64,000 nucleotides of DNA from Bacteriovorax sp. BSW11_IV (GTDB lineage: Bacteria; Bdellovibrionota; Bacteriovoracia; Bacteriovoracales; Bacteriovoracaceae): the NCBI RefSeq assembly GCF_000447755.1, contig NZ_AUNE01000011.1, forward strand, positions 1-64,000. The letters run 5' to 3'. Below the pieces are notes generated by a model. The model did no database searches and was not told where the DNA came from. It saw only the letters and a program-made list of their open reading frames with translations. Below, in pieces: positions 43,610-52,063 of this stretch (positions within the stretch are counted from its first letter, which is position 1; each line of letters opens with the position of its first letter). Made by a program: the position numbers and the translations under genes.

Positions 43610-46336
43610 ATGCAAGAATTTAAGTCTGGGCAACGCTGGATTAGCGAGGCCGAACCTGAATTGGGATTAGGTATTATTACTGATGTCCAATCTAAAATGT
43701 TAGTTGTTGAATTTCGCTCATCACAAACACACCGCTCTTATGGAATAAAGACGGCCCCTTTAAAAAGAGTTGTTTTTAAAGAAGGCGAAGTCATTCATCA
43801 CGGCGAACAAAATGAAAAACTAAATGTCGTTGAAGTAAAAGAAGTCGATGGGCTTTTTACCTATGTGACAGAAAGTGGAGAAATTCACGAATCTGATATT
43901 TCACATCATATTAGTTTCAATAAACCTCATGAAAAATTATACAATGGGCTTATTTCAACAAATGATCATTTCAAATTAAGAATTGAAACTTTGAAACATG
44001 TTGAGAGCTATGAAGGAAGTGATGTTAAAGGTCTTATTGGTGGTCGTATGTCACTTCTTCCTCATCAGTTCTATGTGGCCAAGAAAATTTTAAAAGAGCC
44101 TCTACCAAGAGTTCTACTTGCTGATGAAGTGGGACTAGGAAAGACAATCGAAGCAGGTCTTTGTATTCAAAATTTACTTAAAACAGGCCGTGCTTCAAGG
44201 GTTCTTGTTTTAGTTCCTGATTCACTTGTTTATCAATGGTTCTTAGAGATGAGAAGAAAATTTAATCTCTCATTTGCGACAGTGAATCAAGAAACTCATA
44301 TCGAAGAGGGAATGAATCCATTTTTTGACAATGAACTTGTTGTTGCCAGTCTCGATCTTTTAAGAGGAGCACAAAAGGCCAGAGACTTTTTAAATGTTTC
44401 TGACTTTGATGTTCTTGTTGTTGACGAGGCCCACCAATTAAAGTGGACTAAAGAAGGACCTGATCTTGCCTTCTCAATCGTTGAAGAAGTGGCCAAGAGA
44501 GTGCCTATGGTCTTTTTGTTAACGGCCACTCCTGAGCAATTAGGACAAACAGGACACTTTGCTCGACTAAAGCTTTTAGATGGCAATAGATTCTATGATT
44601 ACAAGGCCTTTAAAAAAGAGTCTGAGCACTTTCATGAAATTGCACAGATCACTAAAGCAATTCTTTCAAATACAGCTTTGTCACCTGAACATAGTGCCTT
44701 GTTAACAGATTTAGGCGTTGATCAATCAAAAGATAAAGAAGAAATCCTGTCAGATCTATTAGATCGTCACGGAACAGGAAGAATTCTTTTTAGAAATTCA
44801 AGGGCCAACCTTGCTGGAGATTATGACTTCTTTCCAAAGAGAATGCTGAAGGGTCATGCCATGAATGCAAAGACAGAAGGCTCTTACAAAGAAGTTGGAT
44901 TAATTGATGGGCTTTTCTATGAGAAGGCCATGTGGCTTTGTGAGTTCTTGCAAAAAAATAACGATAAAGTTTTATTGATTTGTAAGTCTAAGTCTAAAGT
45001 TATTGAGTTAGAAAAATTCTTAAGAGAAAACGTCTCTAGTATTAAAACAGGTGTTTTTCACTCTGATCTTTCCTTAATGGCCCGTGATAGAGGTGCCGCT
45101 TACTTTGCTGACAAAGATGGTGCACAAGTTCTTCTATGTACTGAAATTGGTAGTGAAGGGCGAAATTTTGAATTCTGTCACCATCTCGTATTATTTGATC
45201 TCCCGATTTCTGTTGACCTTCTTGAACAGAGAATTGGTCGTCTCGATAGAATTGGTCAAAAATTTGATATTAATATCCACGTACCATACGGGGTGGGAAG
45301 CTATGAAGAAGTTCTTTATCGCTGGTATCATGAAGGTTTAAATGCCTTTGAGAAAAACTGTAAAGTTGGTTTAGAAGTTCTTTCAAATGTAAGAGAAGAT
45401 CTGATCAATGCTCTTGAAGGTAATGGGAATCTTGATGAACTGATTGGTAGAACTTGTGAAATTTCTTCTGAGCTTGAAAAGAAACTTGAAGAGGGAAGAG
45501 ACCAGCTAATTGAGTACAATTCATACAATCACGATGAAGCTTTTAAAATGATCGCAAAATTGAAGGCCTGCGATAAAGATCATTCACTCCAAGATTATTT
45601 AGAAAGTGTTTTTCATCACCTCGGTGTGGATTCTGAAGATCTAGATCCTTTTACAACATATATTCATCCAAGTGATAATATGCTTCTGCCACATTTTCCT
45701 ACCCTCGATAGTGACGGTAAGAGAATGACTTTTGAAAGATCAATTGCACTTTCAAGAGAAGATGTGGAGTTCATGAGCTGGGACCATCCAATGGTGTCAG
45801 GGGTTATTGAACTTATTTTAAGTGAGGGTGTTGGGAATATGTGTGTGGCCCAACGTAAAGGGGGAAAATCAACAGGTAAGGTCTACCTTGAGTGCTTCTT
45901 TGCTCTTCGTTCATTAACTAGAAGAGGATTGGATACTGCAAAATATCTTCCAACCCAAACGATTCGTGTATTAATCAACCCGCAAGGTGAAGTGTTCACT
46001 GATAAGTGGTCAAAAGATATGCTAGATGATCTTGTTGAAGATGCTAGTGCAGATAATAAGAAAAAGGCCATGGGCTTTCCTCGCGATAAGGTTGAAACCG
46101 TATTAGAGAAAGCAAGAATGATTGCTGAAGGTGAAGCAAATAGTGCTATAGCAAATGCAAAAGAGTGCGCCATGAAAGAGCTTGGAAACGAGATTCAAAG
46201 GTTAGAAAATTTGAAAAAACTCAATCCAAGTGTTAGAGACTCTGAAATTGAGTTTTTGAAATCGAATTTACATGAGACTTTAGAGTTGATTGGAAAGTCG
46301 GAAATTACTTTCGATTCACTAAGAATTATTATTTAA
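43610..46336 (+). CDS. rapA: RNA polymerase-associated SNF2-family ATPase RapA-like
   Basis: The 908-residue protein has an N-terminal RapA-type Tudor-like start (GQRWISEAEPELGLGIITDV). Swi2/Snf2 motifs follow: I LLADEVGLGKTIEAGL, Ia VLVLVPDSLVYQW, II VVDEAHQL, III LLTATPEQLG, and C-terminal VI LLEQRIGRLDRIGQ. A long Glu/Lys-rich RapA-specific C-terminus completes it. E. coli RapA has 968 residues. It recycles stalled RNA polymerase. The start is hidden in a hairpin. Its stop overlaps a convergent lipoprotein gene by eight bases. Confidence 0.92.
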   Translation: MQEFKSGQRWISEAEPELGLGIITDVQSKMLVVEFRSSQTHRSYGIKTAPLKRVVFKEGEVIHHGEQNEKLNVVEVKEVDGLFTYVTESGEIHESDISHHISFNKPHEKLYNGLISTNDHFKLRIETLKHVESYEGSDVKGLIGGRMSLLPHQFYVAKKILKEPLPRVLLADEVGLGKTIEAGLCIQNLLKTGRASRVLVLVPDSLVYQWFLEMRRKFNLSFATVNQETHIEEGMNPFFDNELVVASLDLLRGAQKARDFLNVSDFDVLVVDEAHQLKWTKEGPDLAFSIVEEVAKRVPMVFLLTATPEQLGQTGHFARLKLLDGNRFYDYKAFKKESEHFHEIAQITKAILSNTALSPEHSALLTDLGVDQSKDKEEILSDLLDRHGTGRILFRNSRANLAGDYDFFPKRMLKGHAMNAKTEGSYKEVGLIDGLFYEKAMWLCEFLQKNNDKVLLICKSKSKVIELEKFLRENVSSIKTGVFHSDLSLMARDRGAAYFADKDGAQVLLCTEIGSEGRNFEFCHHLVLFDLPISVDLLEQRIGRLDRIGQKFDINIHVPYGVGSYEEVLYRWYHEGLNAFEKNCKVGLEVLSNVREDLINALEGNGNLDELIGRTCEISSELEKKLEEGRDQLIEYNSYNHDEAFKMIAKLKACDKDHSLQDYLESVFHHLGVDSEDLDPFTTYIHPSDNMLLPHFPTLDSDGKRMTFERSIALSREDVEFMSWDHPMVSGVIELILSEGVGNMCVAQRKGGKSTGKVYLECFFALRSLTRRGLDTAKYLPTQTIRVLINPQGEVFTDKWSKDMLDDLVEDASADNKKKAMGFPRDKVETVLEKARMIAEGEANSAIANAKECAMKELGNEIQRLENLKKLNPSVRDSEIEFLKSNLHETLELIGKSEITFDSLRIII

Positions 46337-46655
46337 GTTTAGTAGGGGGAGCATACTTTTCTAGCTCCCTCTCATTAAAGCAATTTATGATTCTTTCACC
46401 ATAAGTCTTTTTGATTTCCACAAGACCTTTTCCGTAGATCAAGTCATTAAATGCAAGTTGACATTTTTGACGAGAGTAGACGAGATCTCTTTCCATACAA
46501 TTTTCTTTAAAGACTTTCCCATATGAAGGGAGTCCTTTAAAATCTTTCATCGCAATTTCTTCACATTCAAAATCACTAATAGTTTCTGTTTTTATACAGC
46601 TTGAAAAAAGTAGGTGTGCAAATACTAAAATGATAATATATGAAAGCTTATTCAA
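46329..46655 (-). CDS. Small hypothetical lipoprotein
   Basis: The 108-residue protein has a signal with lipobox (SYIIILVFAHLLFSSC). The start is TTG 46655, supported by GAGGG five bases upstream and an eight-base overlap with the HD-domain gene end. Mature part holds four further Cys. Function unknown. It is the last gene of the kinase / HD / lipoprotein operon and may be an envelope sensor partner. Confidence 0.65.
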   Translation of the reverse strand: MNKLSYIIILVFAHLLFSSCIKTETISDFECEEIAMKDFKGLPSYGKVFKENCMERDLVYSRQKCQLAFNDLIYGKGLVEIKKTYGERIINCFNERELEKYAPPTKLK

Positions 46656-47589
46656 GTAATCCCTCGGCCTCTAGAACTTCTTTAAACTTGTTGATAAGTT
46701 CAAGAGAGTAGTTACCTACTTCATCGATCGTCATATCTTTAATAACGGCCTTGGGACCTTTATCGCTAGTGATGAGTCTTTTGTCATAGTTATTTACAAG
46801 AGAGAGAATCTCTTCAGACTTAGATAGTTTTGACTTCTTGTTAGGGCCATGACCACTGAGAACTTCTTCGTGATTGATAACAAGATCAATAATGCTTTTT
46901 GTAACCCAAGGCTTGTCTTTTAGTACAGAGATGGCGTCTTTAACGTGAAAGTTATAAAGTCTTTTATCATCATTCGAATATTGCTTTTTATCTTTTTTGA
47001 ATAGGTCTTGCTCAGATTTTTCTAGCTTTGCAATCCCAACATCATGAATGAGTGCCGCAGTTGCAATATCATCAACTTCTTTGTCTTCTAATCGACACTT
47101 CTCTGCAAGCTTAGTGGCAAGCGCCGAAACGTTTAGCGAGTGTTTAATAATTAGATCAGCATCAGATGCCTTCTTTCCAAAAATTTTCTTTAACGCATCG
47201 GGATTATTAGCAATGACCTGACGTAAACTTTTCGCAGCATTTTGAGTCATACGATATGAACTCTCACTTTCTGGATCTTTTTGCATTCTTTCTACGGCCG
47301 TTCCACAAGCTCCTTCAACGAGATTTACTTTTTCATCAGTTGTGGCCGTGGGTGAATTCATCGTTTCATTGAGTAGTTGATCAAGAAAACGTTGATAATT
47401 AGGTTCGTCTTTTTCGGTAATATAGAATTTTGCAATTTTTTGTTTTTTAAGTTTTAGATACTTTTCATCTTCAATCGCCGCACCACGATTTGTGTAGCAA
47501 AGATATGTTTCTTTAAAAAAGATATATAAATCAAAGGGAAGCTCTCTACCAGGTTTAACAGTAGAAATTCTAAGTGGTGTGTATCCCAT
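46648..47589 (-). CDS. HD-domain protein, degenerate HD-GYP type
   Basis: The 313-residue protein has an N-terminal PilZ-like or adaptor region (LPFDLYIFFKETYLCYTNRG) then an HD domain: HSLNVSALATKLA, LIHDVGIAKLE, and INHEEVLSGHGPNKK where HHExxxGxGYP is expected. The Tyr of GYP is lost and one His of HHE is Asn, so c-di-GMP cleavage is uncertain, though the HD metal residues remain. AAGGA precedes the ATG. It is 40 bases after the 7TM-DISM kinase gene and is likely part of the same pathway. Confidence 0.78.
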   Translation of the reverse strand: MGYTPLRISTVKPGRELPFDLYIFFKETYLCYTNRGAAIEDEKYLKLKKQKIAKFYITEKDEPNYQRFLDQLLNETMNSPTATTDEKVNLVEGACGTAVERMQKDPESESSYRMTQNAAKSLRQVIANNPDALKKIFGKKASDADLIIKHSLNVSALATKLAEKCRLEDKEVDDIATAALIHDVGIAKLEKSEQDLFKKDKKQYSNDDKRLYNFHVKDAISVLKDKPWVTKSIIDLVINHEEVLSGHGPNKKSKLSKSEEILSLVNNYDKRLITSDKGPKAVIKDMTIDEVGNYSLELINKFKEVLEAEGLLE

Positions 47590-47629
47590 TACAATTCCTT
47601 AAGATAATCAAATTAAGTGTAGAGTAATT

Positions 47630-49582
47630 TTAAAGTCCTTCTAATTTTTTTTCAATCGGGAACTTTTCTTTAGCTGCACAAAAGGTGAGGACAATTTTTG
47701 TGCCATTTTGGCCATTCTTATCTTGGGCAGTTGTGGATTGAATCTCAAAATGGCCACCGTAGATTTTCATATAATCCCTGATCAATGTCAGTCCATAGCC
47801 CGTTCCATGCTCTCCGTGGGTGCCTTGGGTCGATTGAATAAAGTGCCCATCTATTAAGGAACGAATTTTTTCGCGCGATATTCCGACGCCTTGATCGATA
47901 ATTTCACAATATATTTGTTGATCTTTTTGATATGTTTTTACAGATATTATGGATCGACTATGAGAGAATTTTATAGCATTTGAAATAATATTATTTAAAA
48001 CATTATTTAATAAACTCGTTTTTTCTGATCGGATTAATGGGATTTTCTCATTTAAATCCATTTGGAGAATGAGATTCTTGGCCTTGCATTTATCATTAAA
48101 ATAAAAAAGTGTTTCTTGTAAAAGCGAATTTAAACAAACCGGGCCAAGATTTATTTGGTCTTGTGTGAGGACTGCATTTTCTTGTTCTCTCACTGTCTTT
48201 AAAATATTACTCATATTTTGAGTGGCCTTATGAATCTTTTGCCAAGTTATATTTTGGTTAATGAGCTCAGGTCTTTTAAGAGCATTCTTGGTAAAACCTT
48301 GGATGATAAAGAGTGAGTTTCCAATATCGTGGCATAAAACTCTTACGAGTCTTTGATATCGTTCTTTATCTTTTGCTTGAATTTCTGCGTCTCTTTTTTG
48401 TCTCTCTAAAATGTTCAATTTATATGAGAGAGCAAAAGCAATGATAAGCATTTCAAAAATATTGCCAATTAAAATAGCATTCGTTGTGTAGAGATTCTTT
48501 GGTATTGGGCCATAATAAATTCCAAGCCAAATCAATACTCCTGCAAAGAAAAATGTCCATGAAATAAGGAAGTATTTCGCCAAAATATGGCCTTTTCGCA
48601 AAGAGAAAATACCACTTATAATTACTGCAAGAATAGTAAAAAGTATGGTGATATCAATACTGATTCCTGTAATAGTTTGCAATTTAGTATCAAAAGGAAA
48701 AAGACGAACAATAGCATGTAAAACGGCTACAACACCAATTGATGTATAAAACTTTTTCCATAAAGGATTAAGTTCATAGAGTCGTAAGAAGTAATAAGAA
48801 AAGAATAAAATTGCGACAACTGAAGCTGATGAAAAGGCCATAAGAAATTTACTGGCAGATTCTGTGTCAGAAAAAATAAAAAGATCAAGTACACCGTTTA
48901 TATTGAGAACAGTTGCAGCGATACAGCTAATGAAGATGCAATAACGTAAATAATCATTCGATTTGGAATGAAAGTAGAGAAAGAGATTATAGACAAATAG
49001 AGCAACAACAACACCTGCATAAAATGTGAGGAGAACCTTTTGCTCAAAATCATCAGCAAGAAATTTTTCGTAAGTTTTAATTAGAAATTTAACATCAAGC
49101 TGATGCAAAGACTTTCTTGTGATGACATAAGTTTTTTCTTCTTTGGCCTTAAGATTAATAGCAAAGGCCGCTTTTAGGCTTTTAAGTTCTTTTTGGATCG
49201 CGGGTAGTGAGCTACCACTTCTTTCAATGAAGTTAAATTGACCATCATCTGTTTTTTCATAAAAGCTTAGCTCTCCCGATAAAGAAGTATCAAAGACAAG
49301 AACTCGCTGAAGTGGTCCTGAATCAGTGTTTTTAAGAGTGAATTCAAACCAGAGTTTCTGAGTCGAGTAGCTTTTTACAAATTGATCAGAATCAATCGCT
49401 TTGTAAATTACATGTCCTTGAGAAATGTTGTAGGGAGTTTTATCTGCATCTGTTTCTGTAAATGAAACTTGGGACGTAATATTTAGAGTATTACGCTCGG
49501 TGCTTGTGAGATTTATGACATCTGCTTTAGTGACAACTAGTCCACAAAGCAAATATAATATGATCAATCGAAAAATAGACAT
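47630..49582 (-). CDS. 7TM-DISM sensor histidine kinase
   Basis: The 650-residue protein has a signal peptide, then an extracellular 7TMR-DISM-type domain (residues about 25-180, GHVIYKAIDSDQF and SLPAIQKELKSLKA), seven helices between about 185 and 390, a helical linker, and a kinase core: H box VRVLCHDIGNSLFIIQG, N box NNIISNAIKFS, DQGVGISREKI, TGYGLTLIRDY. All catalytic boxes look intact. It probably senses an envelope ligand and heads the operon with the HD protein and a lipoprotein. Its promoter is TTGTCA-N16-TAGAGT, seven bases from the ATG. Confidence 0.88.
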   Translation of the reverse strand: MSIFRLIILYLLCGLVVTKADVINLTSTERNTLNITSQVSFTETDADKTPYNISQGHVIYKAIDSDQFVKSYSTQKLWFEFTLKNTDSGPLQRVLVFDTSLSGELSFYEKTDDGQFNFIERSGSSLPAIQKELKSLKAAFAINLKAKEEKTYVITRKSLHQLDVKFLIKTYEKFLADDFEQKVLLTFYAGVVVALFVYNLFLYFHSKSNDYLRYCIFISCIAATVLNINGVLDLFIFSDTESASKFLMAFSSASVVAILFFSYYFLRLYELNPLWKKFYTSIGVVAVLHAIVRLFPFDTKLQTITGISIDITILFTILAVIISGIFSLRKGHILAKYFLISWTFFFAGVLIWLGIYYGPIPKNLYTTNAILIGNIFEMLIIAFALSYKLNILERQKRDAEIQAKDKERYQRLVRVLCHDIGNSLFIIQGFTKNALKRPELINQNITWQKIHKATQNMSNILKTVREQENAVLTQDQINLGPVCLNSLLQETLFYFNDKCKAKNLILQMDLNEKIPLIRSEKTSLLNNVLNNIISNAIKFSHSRSIISVKTYQKDQQIYCEIIDQGVGISREKIRSLIDGHFIQSTQGTHGEHGTGYGLTLIRDYMKIYGGHFEIQSTTAQDKNGQNGTKIVLTFCAAKEKFPIEKKLEGL

Positions 49583-49589
49583 AATAAAT

Positions 49590-49617
49590 ACTCTAACTAG
49601 TATTTGTTGAATGACAA
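49590..49617 (-). promoter_or_regulatory. Promoter TTGTCA-N16-TAGAGT seven bases before 7TM-DISM kinase ATG (leaderless candidate)
   Basis: On the minus strand TTGTCA (49612-49617, five of six consensus) and TAGAGT (49590-49595) are 16 bases apart, with seven bases (ATTTATT) to ATG 49582. There is no ribosome binding site. Confidence 0.62.
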
Positions 49618-49633
49618 GGTATATCGGTGTTTT

Positions 49634-50290
49634 ATGGAGAAAAAAATTGAATATTACTTCGATTTTCTATCGCCTTATTCCTACTTAAGTTGGACTTGGT
49701 TTAGAGAAGAGATTCAAAAACTTAAAGACAAAGGATATGCTATTGAATTTATTCCTGTGTCATTGGCCCAAGTTATTACAAGCTATGAAACAAAGGGACC
49801 GGCAGAGATTGAAACAAAGCGTAATTATCTTTTCAAAGACTGCTTACGAAAAAGTTTGAAAAGGGGAGTTCCTTTTGTTTTGCCAAGAAACTTACCTTTT
49901 AATTCTCTCTATGTTCTGCGCATGATTATGGCCGCAGATGAAAGTCAAAAAGAGTCTCTTATTGATCTCTTTTTTAGAGCAGGATGGGAGTTTGGTAAAG
50001 ATATAGGTGATTCTGATCCATTAGAAGAGATTTTAAATGAAGCAGGTCATCCAGCATCAGACCTACTTGAAAGAGTTGGTTCAAAAGAAATGAGAAAGGC
50101 CATAAAGGACAATAATCAAAGAGCACTTGCTCGCGGTGTTTTTGGTGTGCCAAGCTTCTATGTTGAAGGAGAACTTTTTTGGGGAGATGATTCTAAGGAG
50201 TTCTTTTGTGATTTCGTAAATGGAAAAGATAAATATAATGAAGATGAGTATAATTATTTTGCAAAAAATTATCCCATAATGAATAGCTAA
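49634..50290 (+). CDS. 2-hydroxychromene-2-carboxylate isomerase / DsbA-fold protein
   Basis: Starting at ATG 49634, about 218 residues. YYFDFLSPYSYLSW is the N-terminal HCCA isomerase/kappa-GST motif with Ser in place of a redox Cys, and VFGVPSFYVEGELFWGDD is the cis-Pro region and C-terminal block. It is a glutathione-dependent isomerase-like enzyme; the substrate is unknown. The longer TTG 49604 reading is less likely. TATATC lies eight bases upstream, so the leader may be absent or very short. Confidence 0.82.
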   Translation: MEKKIEYYFDFLSPYSYLSWTWFREEIQKLKDKGYAIEFIPVSLAQVITSYETKGPAEIETKRNYLFKDCLRKSLKRGVPFVLPRNLPFNSLYVLRMIMAADESQKESLIDLFFRAGWEFGKDIGDSDPLEEILNEAGHPASDLLERVGSKEMRKAIKDNNQRALARGVFGVPSFYVEGELFWGDDSKEFFCDFVNGKDKYNEDEYNYFAKNYPIMNS

Positions 50291-50299
50291 GGAAGGTTT

Positions 50300-50851
50300 A
50301 TGAAAAAGTTTATTTTTGCACTCATGGTTTTAATGCAAGTTCAAGTTATGGCCAACACTAAGGTTGTCATCGATACAAATCTTGGTGAAATTGAGGTAGA
50401 GCTCTTTGATCAGAAAGCTCCAAAAACAGTTGAGAATTTTTTAAAGTATGTTGATAAAAAGTTTTACGATGGAACTATTTTTCACAGAGTCATTGATAAT
50501 TTTATGATCCAAGGTGGAGGAATGACTCCTGATCTTAAAAAGAAAGACACTGAAGCGCCAATCATCAACGAAGCTGATAACGGTCTTTTAAATGAAACAG
50601 GAACACTTGCCATGGCCAGAACTATGGATCCTAATTCAGCAACGAGCCAATTTTTTATTAACGTAAGAAATAACCCACATCTAAACTTTACTTCAAAAAC
50701 ACCACAAGGCTATGGATATGCCGTTTTTGGAAAAGTAACAAAGGGGATGAGTGTCGTTAATAGAATTAAAAAAGTAAAAACTGGTAATAATGGACCATTT
50801 CAAAATGTTCCACTAGAAAATATCATCATCAATAAAGTCGTTAAAAAATAA
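50300..50851 (+). CDS. Exported cyclophilin-type peptidyl-prolyl isomerase (PpiA-like)
   Basis: The 183-residue protein has a signal peptide (KKFIFALMVLMQVQVMA). The cyclophilin core follows: TIFHRVIDNFMIQGGGM with catalytic Arg, ATSQFFINV and a YAVFGKV block. It assists proline isomerisation of envelope proteins. AAGGAAGG precedes the ATG. It follows the isomerase-like gene by nine bases and is convergent with srkA. Confidence 0.92.
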   Translation: MKKFIFALMVLMQVQVMANTKVVIDTNLGEIEVELFDQKAPKTVENFLKYVDKKFYDGTIFHRVIDNFMIQGGGMTPDLKKKDTEAPIINEADNGLLNETGTLAMARTMDPNSATSQFFINVRNNPHLNFTSKTPQGYGYAVFGKVTKGMSVVNRIKKVKTGNNGPFQNVPLENIIINKVVKK

Positions 50852-50874
50852 TCAATCAAGACGGGGGCAATGAC

Positions 50875-51900
50875 TTAATAGTACATTGTCCCTTCTTGAA
50901 TTTTATATTCCTGAGTTCTTAAATCTTGAATAAACACAGACCAATATTCTGGACCTTTGTAATGAGGAAAAGCATATTGGAAGGCCGGATCATCGTAACG
51001 TTTTGCAATCCATGCAGCGTAGTGGATATAGCGAAGTGATCTGAGGGCCTCAACGAGTCTTAGCTCCCCGTAATTGAATTCTTTAAACATCTCATAGCCT
51101 TCTAAGAAATGTGAACGCTTTTCGCTGGCCTCTTCTCCATCAGCAGGGATAAGTAGCCACATATCTTGTACACATGGACCCATGACCATGTCATCAAAAT
51201 CGACAAAGGTAAAACCTTCGTTTTCACGCCAGATAAGATTTCCTAAGTGACAATCTCCATGAATTCTTTGAAATTGAACATTCTCAAAAAGAGGAGTAAT
51301 CGTTTTTAACAGACTATTTGCACTCGATTCAAGCGATGGTAAAAACTCTTTTGGCACATGTGGTGTTGAAAGCAGAGTTTGAAGATTGCTGTGACCATAA
51401 GTTGCAAGATCAAGCTTTAGGCGGTGCTTCGCCTTTCTTGTTTGACCAATAAGATGAATTCTTGCCAGTGTTCTTCCTATTTGAGCAAGAGAATCTTTAG
51501 AGAGTTCGCCAAGAGTTCTTCCTCTTTTTCTTGGATAGACGCAGAAAAAAAGATTTGTTTTCTCATCAAAAAGTAGAGATGTACCATCAAAGCGCAATGG
51601 AGCGATGACAGGAATATCATTCACTTCAAGATCAAATAGGAACTGGTGCTCTTCTTCAATTTGTTCTTTAGACCATCTTCCTGGTCTATAAAATTTTACG
51701 ACGAGATGTTCAAGCTCCATATCGTTATGTGAAAAAGCTGTATCGAGTTCAATTTCATAAACACGATTTTCAAGACTGTTTAATTGAAGACAGCGACCAC
51801 TTGGTGAGGCCCCAAGTTTTTGGACACAATCCAAGATCGAATCAGGGGAGAGTTCATAGAAAAATTTTGTCTCAGTATTGCCCCACATATTTGATGCCAT
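50875..51900 (-). CDS. srkA: Stress response kinase A (SrkA/YihE)
   Basis: The 341-residue protein is close to E. coli SrkA (about 328). It holds the LVVKFYRPGRWSKEQI nucleotide Lys block, catalytic IHGDCHLGNLIW and the metal Asp in VDFDDMVMGP, typical of the APH/choline-kinase-like fold. SrkA phosphorylates proteins and protects E. coli from stress-related death. AAAGGGG precedes the ATG. Monocistronic. Confidence 0.9.
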   Translation of the reverse strand: MASNMWGNTETKFFYELSPDSILDCVQKLGASPSGRCLQLNSLENRVYEIELDTAFSHNDMELEHLVVKFYRPGRWSKEQIEEEHQFLFDLEVNDIPVIAPLRFDGTSLLFDEKTNLFFCVYPRKRGRTLGELSKDSLAQIGRTLARIHLIGQTRKAKHRLKLDLATYGHSNLQTLLSTPHVPKEFLPSLESSANSLLKTITPLFENVQFQRIHGDCHLGNLIWRENEGFTFVDFDDMVMGPCVQDMWLLIPADGEEASEKRSHFLEGYEMFKEFNYGELRLVEALRSLRYIHYAAWIAKRYDDPAFQYAFPHYKGPEYWSVFIQDLRTQEYKIQEGTMYY

Positions 51901-52063
51901 GATTTCCCCTTTGTCATTATGGACTCATAGTGCGCTACAAATAGTGAAAAATCAATGAGTTCTTGTCATGTCTGGAAGCGCTTTGGGCCAATTGTAGGCA
52001 AATTTTGTCAGAGAAAAATATATTTGTTTGGAATTGATATACTTATAGGAGACTGAGGTTAGT

